This document shows positions 18,697 through 28,506 of a stretch of 64,000 nt of DNA, one piece after another. Where the stretch lies: assembly GCF_020405205.1 (NCBI RefSeq), contig NZ_CP084469.1:2046001-2110000 (forward strand). Reading direction: 5' to 3'. This DNA comes from Natrinema salinisoli (GTDB lineage Archaea; Halobacteriota; Halobacteria; Halobacteriales; Natrialbaceae). Numbering within the stretch: the stretch's first letter is position 1; the number at the start of each line of letters is the position of its first letter. Made by a program: the position numbers and the translations under genes. Below the pieces are notes generated by a model. That model was given only the letters and a program-made list of their open reading frames with translations. It was not told the origin of the DNA and did not search any database.

Positions 18697-19089
18697 TTAG
18701 TAGACGTATGCGATCACCTGGCCCCCAATACCCTGGTCGCGCGCCTCGTAGTGGCTCATGATGCCACTGCTCGTCGTGACGACGAGGGCTCCGAAGTCTC
18801 GAGCGGGGAGATAGCGCTTCTCCCACTTCTCGAAGTCTTCGGCGCCAACGGCGTAGCGGGGCTTGATGGGGCCGCACTCGTTGATCGCTCCTTTCAATTC
18901 GACCTCGAACTGACCGGCTTTACCGTCGTCGACGTACTCGAAGCCGTCGATGTACCCGCGGTCGTAGAAGACCTCGAGTACGCTGCCGATTTCGTTCGAG
19001 GCGGGCGTTACCTCGTGGGTGAGATGACCCACACTCTCGGCGTTGTCGAGCCCCGAGAGCGCGTTACTGAGTGGATCGTTTCCGGTCAT
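18697..19089 (-). CDS. rps8: 30S ribosomal protein uS8
   Basis: Protein of 130 residues, the standard archaeal length. [20 protein letters not shown] at the start and [20 protein letters not shown] near the end are diagnostic. Binds the central domain of 16S rRNA. Starts one base after the uS14 stop; the longer open frame upstream is a shadow of uS14 and uL5. Confidence 0.98.
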   Translation of the reverse strand: MTGNDPLSNALSGLDNAESVGHLTHEVTPASNEIGSVLEVFYDRGYIDGFEYVDDGKAGQFEVELKGAINECGPIKPRYAVGAEDFEKWEKRYLPARDFGALVVTTSSGIMSHYEARDQGIGGQVIAYVY

Positions 19090-19090
19090 G

Positions 19091-19276
19091 TTATCGGTAC
19101 TTCCTGAATCCCATTTCGCGGGCGATCTCGCGGAAGCACTGCCGGCAGAGATTGATGTCGTACTTTCCGACAAGTCCCTGCTCGCGGCCACAGCGCTGGC
19201 AGGACTCGACCTGCCCCGTTCGCTTCGCCGCGTGCTCGCCCGTACGGTCGTTTTCGTCTGTTTCGCTTTCACTCAT
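19091..19276 (-). CDS. rps14: 30S ribosomal protein uS14, zinc-binding form
   Basis: Protein of 61 residues with four zinc-binding cysteines (CQRCG and CRQCF) and the C-terminal [13 protein letters not shown]. An acidic N-terminal extension of about 15 residues precedes the core. Overlaps uL5 by 8 bases. Confidence 0.98.
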   Translation of the reverse strand: MSESETDENDRTGEHAAKRTGQVESCQRCGREQGLVGKYDINLCRQCFREIAREMGFRKYR

Positions 19277-19814
19277 CGTCTGCGCCCTCCACGCTCACGT
19301 CGAAGTTCGCCTCGAGGAAGCCGATGGCGTCCTCGGGAGTCAGTCGATGCGTCGACGGGATCGATCGGGTGGCCTTGTCGCGCTTGGCGATGCGGTAGCC
19401 CGGACGCACCAGGTTGACGGTGACGTCCAGTCCGAAGATCCCGATGCTCGGGTCGTACTCCTGGCTCGGGAAGTCGGTGTGTTCCGCGACACCGAAGCTG
19501 ACGTTCCCCGTGTCGTCGAACTGCCGTCGAGAGATGTTCGCGAGCGGCAGGGCCGTCTCGAGGAACTCGTAGGCGTCCTCGTCGCGAAGGGTCACCTTCG
19601 CGCCGATCGGGTCGCCCTGACGGATTCCGAAGTCGGGTTTGGTCCGTTTCGCCTGCGTACGGACGCTCTCCTGACCCGTAATCTCCTCGATGATGTCCTC
19701 GGCCTTGCCGAGTTCGCGACCACCCTGGCCGACGCCCATGTGGACGACGACCTTTTCGACGCGCGGTTCGCGCATCTCGTGGAAGTCGGCGCTGGATTCG
19801 CTTTCGCTACTCAT
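19269..19814 (-). CDS. rpl5: 50S ribosomal protein uL5
   Basis: Protein of 181 residues that binds 5S rRNA. MSSESES...[20 protein letters not shown] is the usual haloarchaeal start, so the ATG at 19814 is preferred over one 6 bases upstream. [20 protein letters not shown] is diagnostic. Overlaps eS4 by 8 bases. Confidence 0.98.
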   Translation of the reverse strand: MSSESESSADFHEMREPRVEKVVVHMGVGQGGRELGKAEDIIEEITGQESVRTQAKRTKPDFGIRQGDPIGAKVTLRDEDAYEFLETALPLANISRRQFDDTGNVSFGVAEHTDFPSQEYDPSIGIFGLDVTVNLVRPGYRIAKRDKATRSIPSTHRLTPEDAIGFLEANFDVSVEGADDE

Positions 19815-20505
19815 CGTCATCACCCGTGAAGTTCTCGTCGATGACGACGACGTACTCTTCGACGGTTTCGAAGCCGTCGTCGTCCGTCGAGACGCCGACG
19901 CTGTTCGAACCGCTGCCCGGCGTGACGTCGATCGCGTCGATCTCGCCGACCTTGCCGCCGTGGTTGCCACGGACGGCCGTCACGAGTGCACCTTCCTCGT
20001 AGGGGAAGTGCGCGACGATGGATTTGTCGTCGTTGTCGACGACGATCGAATCCTTCGGGTCGTAGTCGCCATCGGTGATGACGTTCGTGCCGTCGTGCAG
20101 CGTCAGCTGGGTGTCGCCACCCGGCACTTGCTGTTTGTTCACGATCTTGCCGAGGCGGCTCTCGGCCGATTCCTCGTCGATCTCGGTCAGCGCGAGCCGA
20201 CCGCCCTCGTCGGGGAAGACGCGGTAGTACTCCCCGCGGCCGGGGAACGCGACGATGTCGAACATGCCGATCGGGCGCTGTTCGTCGTTGATCGCGTCGC
20301 CGTTGATGAGGATCGCGTCCTCGCTCAGGGCGTACCGTGCTTCCTTCCGCGAGTCCACGTAGCCGAGCACGTCCCGCAGGAGGACGACGAGCGGCACGCC
20401 GTCTTCGCCGTGGGGACCGGCGTCGGCCTTGACCGTGAAGGTCTCGGTCTTTCGCTCGACCGGCCAGGACTTCGGTACGGATAGTCGTTTCTGGTGTTTC
20501 GTCAT
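19807..20505 (-). CDS. rps4e: 30S ribosomal protein eS4
   Basis: Protein of 232 residues with an S4-type RNA-binding part ([24 protein letters not shown]), a central domain and a C-terminal KOW-like domain ([15 protein letters not shown]). Found in archaea and eukaryotes only. Overlaps uL24 by 4 bases. Confidence 0.98.
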   Translation of the reverse strand: MTKHQKRLSVPKSWPVERKTETFTVKADAGPHGEDGVPLVVLLRDVLGYVDSRKEARYALSEDAILINGDAINDEQRPIGMFDIVAFPGRGEYYRVFPDEGGRLALTEIDEESAESRLGKIVNKQQVPGGDTQLTLHDGTNVITDGDYDPKDSIVVDNDDKSIVAHFPYEEGALVTAVRGNHGGKVGEIDAIDVTPGSGSNSVGVSTDDDGFETVEEYVVVIDENFTGDDDE

Positions 20506-20858
20506 TCGCTATCACCTTCGAGACGCGCCTCGCGACGCTCGTCCTCGAGGTCGAGGTCCGTGATGCGGACGTTCGACGGGTCGAGCGGCCGCGGCACTTC
20601 CTCGCCGTCGGCCGTCTCGACGGTGACCTCTTCGACGTGGATGGTTCCATCCTCGAGGATCGCACGCATGACCTCGCCTTCCTCGCCGGCGTGGTCGCCG
20701 CGCATGACCTCGACCGTGTCGCCCGCGTTGACGCGGGTTCGACGGGTGTCGTACTCCTCGCGGAGCTCGTCGGACAGCGTCGCGTGCAGCTGCTTCTGTC
20801 GCTCGTGCAGCGGCGCGTTTCGCGTCTGCGTTCGCTGTTTGTGTGGTTGTTCAGTCAT
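20502..20858 (-). CDS. rpl24: 50S ribosomal protein uL24
   Basis: Protein of 118 residues with the KOW motif [21 protein letters not shown] (about 42-62). An assembly-initiating large-subunit protein. Begins 2 bases after uL14. Confidence 0.98.
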   Translation of the reverse strand: MTEQPHKQRTQTRNAPLHERQKQLHATLSDELREEYDTRRTRVNAGDTVEVMRGDHAGEEGEVMRAILEDGTIHVEEVTVETADGEEVPRPLDPSNVRITDLDLEDERREARLEGDSE

Positions 20859-20860
20859 AT

Positions 20861-21259
20861 CTATACGATCATCGTCGCCGTACTGGCGATTGCTCCGAAG
20901 CGCTCTGCGACTTCGCGGGCGATCGGCCCCTTGATCTCCGTGCCGCGGGGCTCCTCGTTCTCGTCGATGATGACCGCCGCGTTGTCCTCGAACTTCAGCC
21001 GCGTGCCGTCGGGCCGGCGGATCGACTTCCGCTGGCGGACGACGACGGCCTCGAGGACCTGTCGGCGCATCTCCGGGGTACCCTTGGTGACCGAGACGGT
21101 CACCTTGTCACCGATCCCCGCCTTCGGCTGGCGGTTCTTGGTGCCGTGGTAGCCCGCGACGCTGATGACCTTCAGTTCACGCGCGCCGGTGTTGTCGGCA
21201 CACGTGACCAGCGAGCCCTTCTTCAGGCCCTGCGTGACGTCGGCTTTCATTGCCTCCAT
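20861..21259 (-). CDS. rpl14: 50S ribosomal protein uL14
   Basis: Protein of 132 residues. [20 protein letters not shown] is the usual start, and [15 protein letters not shown] is diagnostic of the beta-barrel. The ATG at 21259 shares one base with the uS17 stop. Confidence 0.98.
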   Translation of the reverse strand: MEAMKADVTQGLKKGSLVTCADNTGARELKVISVAGYHGTKNRQPKAGIGDKVTVSVTKGTPEMRRQVLEAVVVRQRKSIRRPDGTRLKFEDNAAVIIDENEEPRGTEIKGPIAREVAERFGAIASTATMIV

Positions 21260-21696
21260 CACTGATCACCCTCGTCTGCAGCCGCGGCGAGGTCTTCGTC
21301 GGAGAGCTCCGGCTCAGGCTCGGCCTGACTCGTGAGCTCGGCGACGTCCTCGGCAGTCGCTTCTTGGGTTACTTCGACGACCACGTGCGATTTCGTCTTC
21401 GACAGTGGTCGGGTCTCTGCGATCTTGACCGTGTCACCGACCGAGAGCGGCTCGAGCACGCCCGGTACGTGTGCCGGGATGCGCGAGCGTCGTTTCATGT
21501 GTCGGTCGTACTTCGGGACCGCCACATCGTACTCTCGCTCGACGACTACGGTCTTGTCCATGTCCGTCGAGACGACCGTCCCTTCGAGGATCTGCCCTCG
21601 AACGGAGAGTTCGCCGTAGAACGGACATTTCTCGTAGTCGTATTCCTCCGGGTTGTCGGGTTCCGGAGGGGTTTCAACGTCTAGTCCTATTGCCAT
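21259..21696 (-). CDS. rps17: 30S ribosomal protein uS17 with extended acidic tail
   Basis: Protein of 145 residues. The OB-fold core ([39 protein letters not shown]) is standard. After the core (about residue 112) the protein continues with about 33 Glu/Asp/Ala-rich residues, making it longer than the roughly 112 residues known from Haloarcula. Overlaps rnp1 by 10 bases. Confidence 0.97.
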   Translation of the reverse strand: MAIGLDVETPPEPDNPEEYDYEKCPFYGELSVRGQILEGTVVSTDMDKTVVVEREYDVAVPKYDRHMKRRSRIPAHVPGVLEPLSVGDTVKIAETRPLSKTKSHVVVEVTQEATAEDVAELTSQAEPEPELSDEDLAAAADEGDQ

Positions 21697-22154
21697 GGTG
21701 AGTCACCATTCGTTTCCGTGCGTCGGGCGGGCCGTGAGAGCAGCCGCGATCCATCGACCGTAACGTAGGCTACATCCTCGCCAGCAGCGTGGCGGTGATC
21801 CCGTGAGGGATCATCGCCACGATAGTCGGCGGCATCGCCGCCGGCTCGGTCTGTAGCGGCGGACGAATCGTCCCCCGCTGCAGGTTGAGTGTCGGCCAGT
21901 TTGGACGCAGTCCCCGACCCCTTCGCGAGGTCGGCGGCGTCATCTGTGATCGCGAACTCGAACGTCGAGCCCGACTTCGGCACCATCACGACCCGAGACT
22001 CGCCGTCCGTACGAACCTCTACCGAGAGCGTCTTCGTCGTCTCGATGACGACGCGCCCCTCCAGACCCACCCGCGAGGAGTCGTCGCTCTCGACGACTCG
22101 GACGGGGAGTCCGTTGAGTTCGTGTCGCGGCAGGGTCTCGGGTGTCAGTGCCAT
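21687..22154 (-). CDS. rnp1: ribonuclease P protein component 1 (Rpp29)
   Basis: Protein of 155 residues with the Sm-like fold of archaeal RNase P protein Rpp29: MALTPETLPRHELNGLPVRVVES at the start, GLEGRVVIETTKTLSV, and VDGSRLLSRPARRTE at the end. It helps the RNase P RNA trim tRNA 5' ends. About 50 low-complexity residues (about 80-130, rich in Ala, Asp, Gly and Thr) interrupt the conserved core between FEFAITD and DVAYVTVDG. It sits between uL29 and uS17, as usual in archaea. Confidence 0.95.
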   Translation of the reverse strand: MALTPETLPRHELNGLPVRVVESDDSSRVGLEGRVVIETTKTLSVEVRTDGESRVVMVPKSGSTFEFAITDDAADLAKGSGTASKLADTQPAAGDDSSAATDRAGGDAADYRGDDPSRDHRHAAGEDVAYVTVDGSRLLSRPARRTETNGDSPWQ

Positions 22155-22161
22155 TGTCGTG

Positions 22162-22386
22162 TTATTCGTCGTCAGTGTCGTCTTCGAGGTCACCCTCTTC
22201 GCGCTGGATCGTCTTGATCCGCGCGACGGTGCGACCCAGTTCGCCGATGCGTCCCGGGTTCTCCGGGGCGCCACCGGCGGCGAGGACGGACTTCTGGTTC
22301 AGCAGCTCCGTCTCGAGTTCCTCGAGTTCTTCCTCTCGCTCGGCGGGAGTCATGTCGCGGATCTCTTCGACGTGGAGGATCGCCAT
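22162..22386 (-). CDS. rpl29: 50S ribosomal protein uL29
   Basis: Protein of 74 residues forming a two-helix hairpin: [23 protein letters not shown], then [20 protein letters not shown]. Located at the peptide exit tunnel. Its start overlaps the uS3 stop by one base. Confidence 0.97.
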   Translation of the reverse strand: MAILHVEEIRDMTPAEREEELEELETELLNQKSVLAAGGAPENPGRIGELGRTVARIKTIQREEGDLEDDTDDE

Positions 22387-23363
22387 CAGGCGTCACCTCC
22401 CTCGTCTGCGTCGTCCGCGTCGGCTTCCTCTTCCGCTTCCATCTCTTCGACGAGGTCTTCGGCTTCCGCTTCGACGTCTTCCTCGAGCTCTTCGAGCTCT
22501 TCCTCGACGTCGTCGTCGCCACCGGGGACTTCGACTTCTTCGAACTCCTCGTCGGCGTCGGCCTCGACCTCTTCTTCGATGACCTCCTCGACGACGTCTT
22601 CGTCGAGGTCTGCCTCGGCGTCGGCGTCCGCGGCTTCCGCAGCCGCAGCGTCGGCGTCGGCCTCGTCAGCGTCGGCGTCAGTGTCCTCGGGTTCGCCCTC
22701 GAGGAGCTCCTCGACGCCCTCGGCCTCGTTGACTTCGACGGCCTCCGGAACGACTTCTTCCGGATCCATGTCCTCGTTGACCTCGAAATCGTCGGGCAGT
22801 TCGGCACCCGGCGGGATGATCTTCACGTCGACACCGATGGTGCCGAGTTTCATGACCGCGACGCCCTGGCCGTGGTCGACGACCTCTTCGGCGGGCTCGC
22901 CGTTGTGCTTGATGTAGCCGCGGTTGAACTTCTCGACGCGCGATCGCGCGCCGGTGACCTTCCCCGACAGGACGATCTCCGCGCCGAGCGCGCCCGCTTC
23001 CATGATCCGGTCGATCGTCGTGTGACCGGCCTTCCGGAAGTACCAGCCACGCTCGAGCGCGTTGGCCAGTCGGTCCGCGACGATCCGTGCGTTGAGGTCG
23101 GGTTCTTCGACCTCCTGCACGTCGATCTGGGGGTCCTCGAGGTTGAACCGCTCCTCGAGAGCCGTCGTGACCTTCCGGATGTTCTCGCCGCCTTTGCCGA
23201 TGACCATCCCGGGCTTCTCCGCCTTGAGGACGATCTGGGTTCCCATCGGCGTCTTGGCGACGTCCATACCACCGTAGCCCGCGCGGCCGAGCTCTTCCTG
23301 GAAGAACTCGTCGATCTGGGACCGCTGCAGGCCGTTCTCGATGAATTGGTGTTCGTCAGCCAT
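22386..23363 (-). CDS. rps3: 30S ribosomal protein uS3 with long acidic tail
   Basis: Protein of 325 residues. The KH domain ([22 protein letters not shown]) and the C-terminal S3 domain end near residue 205; the remaining 120 residues are almost only Glu, Asp, Ala and Val. Such tails are normal for haloarchaeal uS3 (about 300 residues in Haloarcula); this one is a little longer. Lines the mRNA entry. Confidence 0.98.
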   Translation of the reverse strand: MADEHQFIENGLQRSQIDEFFQEELGRAGYGGMDVAKTPMGTQIVLKAEKPGMVIGKGGENIRKVTTALEERFNLEDPQIDVQEVEEPDLNARIVADRLANALERGWYFRKAGHTTIDRIMEAGALGAEIVLSGKVTGARSRVEKFNRGYIKHNGEPAEEVVDHGQGVAVMKLGTIGVDVKIIPPGAELPDDFEVNEDMDPEEVVPEAVEVNEAEGVEELLEGEPEDTDADADEADADAAAAEAADADAEADLDEDVVEEVIEEEVEADADEEFEEVEVPGGDDDVEEELEELEEDVEAEAEDLVEEMEAEEEADADDADEGGDA

Positions 23364-23842
23364 TAGCTATCACCTGCTTCGTCCTCGTCGACTTCTTCGA
23401 CGATGATCTCGACGTCGACCTGCGGCGTGTTCCAGGAAGACGCACGCCCCATCGCGCGGGGCTTGCGGCCCACGGACTCGCCGACCTTGTGGGCGGCGAC
23501 GTGGACGATCTCCATGGATTCGCCGTCGAAGCCCTGATGATCCGCGTTGGCCTCGACGTTCTCGAGCAGATCGAGGAACTCCTTGGAGACCTTCTCCGGG
23601 TACTTGCCGGCGTCCCAGCCGTCGATGTCGGAGCGGTGTCCGGCACCGGCGTTGTGGGACTTGAACGGCACGGATTGGTTCTCGTCGATGACGTCCTGGA
23701 GGTACGCCTGAGCCTCGCCGACGGTCTGGCCCTTGAGTTGACGTGCGACCTCCTTGCTGTGCTTGTTGCTCATATGACGCTCCCGAAGCATGGCTTTCGC
23801 CGTGGCGTCGGGATCGACGTCGACTGAGTAGTTGATTCCCAT
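23363..23842 (-). CDS. rpl22: 50S ribosomal protein uL22
   Basis: Protein of 159 residues; [25 protein letters not shown] at the start and [15 protein letters not shown] at the end. Its extended loop lines the exit tunnel. Overlaps uS3 by one base and follows uS19 by 7 bases. Confidence 0.98.
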   Translation of the reverse strand: MGINYSVDVDPDATAKAMLRERHMSNKHSKEVARQLKGQTVGEAQAYLQDVIDENQSVPFKSHNAGAGHRSDIDGWDAGKYPEKVSKEFLDLLENVEANADHQGFDGESMEIVHVAAHKVGESVGRKPRAMGRASSWNTPQVDVEIIVEEVDEDEAGDS

Positions 23843-23849
23843 ACGTGGA

Positions 23850-24272
23850 TCACTTCAGTGGGACGAACTTCGACGATCGAGTCGCGCCGATACCGGCCTG
23901 TCCGTGCTCGACGGAGGTCCGCGTCAGCTGGAACTCGCCGAGGTAGTGGCCGATCATTTCGGGTTCGACGCGAACGCGTTCGAACGCCTGCCCGTTGTAG
24001 ACCTCGAAGGTCTTGCCAACGAACTCCGGCAGGATCGGCATATCCCGCAGGTGCGTTCGAATCGGGTCGTTCGCCGTTTCTTCCTCGCCCTTCTCGCTGG
24101 CCTCCTCGCGAAGCTTCTCCTTCTCGACGGAGAGGCCGCGTTCGATACTTCGCCGCTGTCGTGCGGGTAGCAGTTCCACAACCTCGTCGAGCTCCATCTC
24201 CTGCAGCTCCTCGAGCGTGTAGCCGCGGTAGGTGAACTCACCTTCGCGGCCGGTTCGGTACTCCTGACTCAT
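23850..24272 (-). CDS. rps19: 30S ribosomal protein uS19
   Basis: Protein of 140 residues, the standard haloarchaeal length; the core [31 protein letters not shown] is unambiguous. Located in the small-subunit head. Overlaps uL2 by 4 bases. Confidence 0.98.
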   Translation of the reverse strand: MSQEYRTGREGEFTYRGYTLEELQEMELDEVVELLPARQRRSIERGLSVEKEKLREEASEKGEEETANDPIRTHLRDMPILPEFVGKTFEVYNGQAFERVRVEPEMIGHYLGEFQLTRTSVEHGQAGIGATRSSKFVPLK

Positions 24273-24991
24273 TTGTTGCCACCTCGACCGGTGCTCCGGG
24301 ACGCGATGTCACCGACCTTCCGTCCCGGCGGGGCGTCCCGCGAGACGGACTTGGGTTTGCCGGGGTGCTGTCGGCCGCCGCCACCGAACGGGTGGTCGAC
24401 GGCGTTCATCGCGACACCGCGGACGCGAGGCCACTTGGTGCCCCGGGACTTCATCTTGTGATACTTGTTGCCGGCCTTGACCATCGGCTTCTCGGTGCGG
24501 CCGCCACCGGCGACGACGCCGATCGTGGCGCGACACTCGGGATCGAGGCGCTTGACCTCGCCGCTCGGAAGCTCGATGACCGCCGCGTTGCGGTCGTGGG
24601 TGATCAGGTCGGCGTTCGTCCCCGAGGCGCGGGCGAAGCGACCGCCGTCGCCCTGATTCGCCTCGACGTTACAGACCGGAACCCCTTCGGGAATCTCCGC
24701 GAGCGGGAGCGTGTTGCCCGGCTTGATCTCCGCGGAGACGCCGACTTGGAGCTCCTCGCCGACGGTGATGCCCTCGGGCACGAGGATGAGACGCTGATCG
24801 CCGTCCTCGAACTCGACGGCCGCGATCGGTGCGGATCGGGCCGGGTCGTGTTCGATGTCGACGACCGTCCCGCTGATGGTCTCGTCGTCTTGCTCTTTCT
24901 TGTGCTCGAGGTCCGCCTTGTACCGGTGCGACGGGGCGCGGAACGTGGAGGTCCCGCGACCGCGTCGTTGTCCTTGAATGCGTCGTCCCAT
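24269..24991 (-). CDS. rpl2: 50S ribosomal protein uL2
   Basis: Protein of 240 residues next to the peptidyl-transferase centre. [23 protein letters not shown] carries the conserved His-containing loop. Begins 2 bases after uL23. Confidence 0.98.
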   Translation of the reverse strand: MGRRIQGQRRGRGTSTFRAPSHRYKADLEHKKEQDDETISGTVVDIEHDPARSAPIAAVEFEDGDQRLILVPEGITVGEELQVGVSAEIKPGNTLPLAEIPEGVPVCNVEANQGDGGRFARASGTNADLITHDRNAAVIELPSGEVKRLDPECRATIGVVAGGGRTEKPMVKAGNKYHKMKSRGTKWPRVRGVAMNAVDHPFGGGGRQHPGKPKSVSRDAPPGRKVGDIASRSTGRGGNK

Positions 24992-24993
24992 TC

Positions 24994-25248
24994 TCAGAAC
25001 ACCCCGATTCGCGAAGCGACTTCCTGTGCGTCGTCCTCCTCGGAGAGGCGGACGATCGCTTTCTTTTTGCCCTTCATCGTTACCTGCGTGTTGATGTTCT
25101 GGACCGAGATCTCGAACCGCTCCTCGACCTCGTCCCGAATTTCGGGCTTGGTCGCGTCCGGGTTGACGACGAACTGGAGCTTGTTCTCGAAGTCCATGTC
25201 GTTCATCGCCTTCTCCGTGACGAGCGGGTGTTCGATGGCCGAGCTCAT
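24994..25248 (-). CDS. rpl23: 50S ribosomal protein uL23
   Basis: Protein of 84 residues; HPLVTEKAMNDMDFENKLQF is diagnostic. Docking site for SRP and the translocon at the exit tunnel. Overlaps uL4 by 4 bases. Confidence 0.98.
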   Translation of the reverse strand: MSSAIEHPLVTEKAMNDMDFENKLQFVVNPDATKPEIRDEVEERFEISVQNINTQVTMKGKKKAIVRLSEEDDAQEVASRIGVF

Positions 25249-25997
25249 CGGTCGGCCACCTCCTCGAGTGCGCTTTCGGTCCAGACCGTCAGCCGTCCCG
25301 GCTGTGCGCCGGGCGCGAGATCCTCCGCGTTGACCTCAGCTGCCGTCGTTACGTCGGCACCGGCGAGGTTCCGGGCCGCACGGGACGGGCCGGCCTCGCT
25401 GGAGGTGACGAAGAGGATCGACGTCGGCGTCTTGTACTTGCGGCCACGGGCTTTCCCCTGACCGGAACGGACGCTGCGACCCTCGTCGGCGCGTTCGATG
25501 TCGTCCGCGAGGCCGGCTGCCTCGAGGAAGTCGACGACGTCCTGCGTCTTGTGGAGGTCCTCGAACTCGTCGTCGACGACGACGGGAGTCTCGACGTCCT
25601 CGTCGAACTCGTGGCCGCGCTCGGCGACGAGTTCGGCGTCGGTCGTCGCAGCGATCGCGCTGCGGACGGCCAGTTTCTTTGCTTTCGTGTTGATCGATTC
25701 GGACTGGTCTTTCTCGGCTTTCGGCGGGTGTGCCTTGCGTCCCTTGACGGCCTGGGGAACGCGTCGAGCGCGACCCTCCTGTCGTGGAACGTGGGCCATC
25801 CCGCGGCCGCTACCGAACGATTCGGCCGGCGTTCGAAGGCCGGCGAACTCGTCGGCACCGTAGTCCTGTTTTCGGTTTGCCTGCGCGGCGCGCACGGCGC
25901 GGCCGATCAAGTCCGGGCGGTAGGTGGTCTCGAAGACCGCCGGGAGCTCGACCGTGCCCGCGTCCGAGCCGTCCAGGTTTCGTACTGTTGCGTCCAT
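25245..25997 (-). CDS. rpl4: 50S ribosomal protein uL4
   Basis: Protein of 250 residues (archaeal/eukaryotic L4 type). MDATVRNLDGSDAGTVELPAVF at the start; the basic loop GRGMAHVPRQEGRARRVPQAVKGR reaches into the exit tunnel. Begins 3 bases after uL3. Confidence 0.98.
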   Translation of the reverse strand: MDATVRNLDGSDAGTVELPAVFETTYRPDLIGRAVRAAQANRKQDYGADEFAGLRTPAESFGSGRGMAHVPRQEGRARRVPQAVKGRKAHPPKAEKDQSESINTKAKKLAVRSAIAATTDAELVAERGHEFDEDVETPVVVDDEFEDLHKTQDVVDFLEAAGLADDIERADEGRSVRSGQGKARGRKYKTPTSILFVTSSEAGPSRAARNLAGADVTTAAEVNAEDLAPGAQPGRLTVWTESALEEVADR

Positions 25998-26000
25998 GTG

Positions 26001-27020
26001 TTATCCCTGGTTGGATGCGGTGGAGACGTAGCGCACCTCGGGATCGAGGCGCGGCTGGTCTCCGGGTCGGATCGCCGGGCGGAAGCGTACGAGACGCTGT
26101 TGTGGCCCGGGGAGCGAGCCCTTGATCAACGCGTGCGGTCCGTCGACTTCGCCGTAGTTGACGAAGCCGCCGTCGACCGTCGCGTCTGCGCCGTCGCCGA
26201 TGTCGACGAGGCGCTTGTTCAGTTCCGTTCGCTGATGGTAGCCCATCTGGCCCTGCTGCGGGACAGTCGAGCGGACGCGGGACGGGTTCCAGGGGCCGAG
26301 GTTGCCGATGCGGCGACGCCAGCCCTGCCGGGCGTGTTTGCCCTTGCGTTTCTGGACGCCCCATCGCTTGACGGGGCCCTGCGTCCCTTTCCCTTTCGTG
26401 ACGCCGCTCGCGTCGACGTACTCGCCGGCGCGGAACACGTCGTTCATGACGTGTTCGCCGCCGTCCTCGATGATCTCGAGGGCGAAGTCGACGCGGTCGT
26501 CGACGGAGCCGCCGCCGACGCGCGTTTCCATCACGTCCGGTTTCTTCTTGGGCACCGAGGGAACGTCCCCCGGAACCGTGTGGGTGATGACGCGGACGTC
26601 GTCGACGCGGCCCTCCTCGTGGAGGCCACGGAGCTCGTCCGTGGCGGCGTCGGTGTCGTACCCGTCACCGGGAAGGTCGAGAACGCGATCGAGTTCGGGA
26701 ACGAACTCATCGGTCCAGACCTCGGTTATCGGCTTCATACCATACGGCGTGTCTTCGTACGCTCGCAGCGCGACGGCGCGCATCGGCGGCGTCTCCACGA
26801 TCGTCACGGGGACGGTCTCTTCCATCCCCTCGGTCGGCGAATCCGCTTTATCGTCGACCATGACGACGTGGGTCATGCCGGCCTTGTAGCCCGCGAAGCC
26901 CTGAAGCGTCGGCTGTCCGTCGTCGTCCGGCCACGAGTTGAAGCGTGGGACCTCGCTGGTCGCACGCTTTCGTGGGCCGAACCCGAGTGAGCCTTTGCGT
27001 GGTGTATTTGCTTGTGGCAT
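26001..27020 (-). CDS. rpl3: 50S ribosomal protein uL3
   Basis: Protein of 339 residues, the usual archaeal length. MPQANTPRKGSLGFGPRKRA at the start; GVTKGKGTQGPVKRWGVQKRKGKHARQGW is the loop approaching the peptidyl-transferase centre. Begins 4 bases after the methyltransferase gene. Confidence 0.98.
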   Translation of the reverse strand: MPQANTPRKGSLGFGPRKRATSEVPRFNSWPDDDGQPTLQGFAGYKAGMTHVVMVDDKADSPTEGMEETVPVTIVETPPMRAVALRAYEDTPYGMKPITEVWTDEFVPELDRVLDLPGDGYDTDAATDELRGLHEEGRVDDVRVITHTVPGDVPSVPKKKPDVMETRVGGGSVDDRVDFALEIIEDGGEHVMNDVFRAGEYVDASGVTKGKGTQGPVKRWGVQKRKGKHARQGWRRRIGNLGPWNPSRVRSTVPQQGQMGYHQRTELNKRLVDIGDGADATVDGGFVNYGEVDGPHALIKGSLPGPQQRLVRFRPAIRPGDQPRLDPEVRYVSTASNQG

Positions 27021-27024
27021 TCTA

Positions 27025-27900
27025 TCACTCTCTCAGTGAGAGGGGAGCGAGGGTCGCGAACAGAGCCTCCTCCGTTCGAACGACCTCGCTTCCCTGATCC
27101 GGAACCGTATTCAGCCAGAGGTCGAACCCCGGATCGGCAGTGGGTTCGACTTCGTCATCGGCTGCGTCGTCCCGATCGGACGACGCTTCGACGGCCGATG
27201 CCTCGATTCCGAGGATAGCCGGCAGCCCTCTCTCGGGCGCGCCGAAGGCGACGGTCATCCCGTCGCGCTGGACGCGTCCGGCCAGCGTCTCGAGCCGCCC
27301 GACGGTGAGTTCTTCACCGAATCGGGAGGCCGCGATGCGAACGCCGGCGTCCTCACGGCCGAGTGCTGCCCGCAGGTCCGTCTGCTCGATCGAAAGCCCC
27401 GGAAGGGGTTCGTCGACGAGCTTCGCCCGGACCGGTCGTCGCGAAGAGATCCTGACGGTCACGCGCTCTCCCTCCTCGACCGCCATGTTCGGCGGTACGT
27501 TGAGGGAGATCGGGTGTTGCAGTCCGCAATTGACCCGGACGCGCCCTTCAGGTCCGACCTCGGTCACGATTCCTTGTCTTGACGACCCCGAACCGGTAGA
27601 TTCGGAGCCGGTCTGTGACATGGCGCGGAGCGGCGGCAGGATGCCCGCGTACTCCAGTTCGTCTCGCATCCCCCACGCCTCGTTGCGGAGGTACGGGGGC
27701 GTTGCGGCGTACCGCAACACGGTGCTGACGAACCCGCCGTCGAACTGCCCGGTTTCGCCCTCCCGATCGGGATAGACGACCAGGCGATCCGCCCGGAAGA
27801 TCGTCGCCGCGCGGGCGACGTATCCGAGCTTGCGGGTTGCCTCGCGTTTGTCTTCGGCTTCCCGACTGATCGACGACGGCACGAGTACGCTGACAGTCAT
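27025..27900 (-). CDS. SPOUT-type RNA methyltransferase (putative uridine N3 methyltransferase)
   Basis: Protein of 291 residues, first gene of the ribosomal operon. The sequence fits the MTH1/SPOUT1 (COG2106) family: MTVSVLVPSSISREAEDKREATRKLGYVARAATIFRADRLVVY starts the split alpha/beta-knot domain, a middle OB-like insert (about 105-165, GIVTEVGPEGRVRVNCGLQHP) may bind RNA, and the C-terminal half (VAFGAPERGLP and the end) should hold the SAM-binding knot. Its regular position before uL3 in archaea suggests rRNA as substrate; the exact target is not known from the sequence. Confidence 0.85.
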   Translation of the reverse strand: MTVSVLVPSSISREAEDKREATRKLGYVARAATIFRADRLVVYPDREGETGQFDGGFVSTVLRYAATPPYLRNEAWGMRDELEYAGILPPLRAMSQTGSESTGSGSSRQGIVTEVGPEGRVRVNCGLQHPISLNVPPNMAVEEGERVTVRISSRRPVRAKLVDEPLPGLSIEQTDLRAALGREDAGVRIAASRFGEELTVGRLETLAGRVQRDGMTVAFGAPERGLPAILGIEASAVEASSDRDDAADDEVEPTADPGFDLWLNTVPDQGSEVVRTEEALFATLAPLSLRE

Positions 27901-27954
27901 GCCGAGACGCTTCGGCGCCGCGTCACTAGACTGTAGCGATGTATTGCGGAGAGG

Positions 27955-27967
27955 GTCTTAAAAGAAT
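27955..27967 (-). promoter_or_regulatory. probable promoter of the ribosomal operon
   Basis: On the minus strand ATTCTTTTAAGA lies about 60 bases before the ATG at 27900, leaving a leader of about 30 bases. The leader ends in a small hairpin (GCCGA, then six bases, then TCGGC) directly before the start codon, which could matter for control of the whole operon. Confidence 0.4.
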
Positions 27968-28203
27968 AGCGGATTCGATCCCGGCTGTCAACGGCTCACA
28001 CTCCCGAATTCGTGCCGAACAGACACACACTCAATCACGGTAACTTGTCACAGGATCTCGCGAGAACGAGTGGCGTGAAGGGGTGAAAATCGGCGTGACG
28101 TGTCGCCTCGAGCACTCGAAAATCGCCATGCTGCAGCATGCCGATGCCGGACCGATTCGCAACCCTTATACATCCGTCCGGCAGTAGGTATGAGTGCAGC
28201 AGG

Positions 28204-28274
28204 GCGCTGGTAGTGTAGTGGTATCACGTGACCTTGCCATGGTCACAACCTGGGTTCAAATCCCAGCCAGCGCA
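28204..28274 (+). tRNA. tRNA-Gly (GCC)
   Basis: Full cloverleaf: acceptor GCGCTGG pairs with CCAGCGC, D-arm GTGTAGTGGTATCAC, anticodon stem TGACC/GGTCA with loop TTGCCAT (anticodon GCC), T-arm TGGGTTCAAATCCCA. The discriminator base is A and CCA is not encoded. A TTATAC box lies about 40 bases upstream. The gene is followed by a module that duplicates its T-arm and acceptor half. Confidence 0.97.
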
Positions 28275-28402
28275 TTTCTGTCGCGAACAAAACCGTGAAC
28301 GACAGGAATCGTTCTGGATTTGAACGAGAGAAGTCGCAGCCTCGAGCGAACGAAGTGAGCGAACAGGACCGTCTTCGCGGTGTTCAAATCCCAGCCAGCA
28401 CG
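28275..28402 (+). repeat. tRNA-tail module A after tRNA-Gly
   Basis: The module ends with GTTCAAATCCCAGCCAGC at 28382-28399, identical over 18 bases to the 3' part of tRNA-Gly (28254-28271). An inverted copy of the T-arm, CTGGATTTGAAC, lies at 28314-28325, so the two form a long stem. The loop contains GAAG...CTTC flanking an imperfect palindrome CGAGCGAACGAAGTGAGCG. Similar modules lie at 62952-63104 and 63185-63340. No coding capacity. Confidence 0.7.
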
Positions 28403-28506
28403 TTTTCGATACCGAGAGGGTAGGGTGACGCTACGAGGCACGGACCAGCGAACGATCGACCCGTGGTCGGAGCGAATCGCTTCTCGAGAGCCGCCGAGCG
28501 ATCAGG

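Noticed and set aside
28275-28402. Integrated virus or plasmid bounded by tRNA-Gly attachment sites
   Set aside because: The direct repeat encloses only about 110 bases with no integrase, and an inverted T-arm copy is also present, so a normal attL/attR pair does not explain it.
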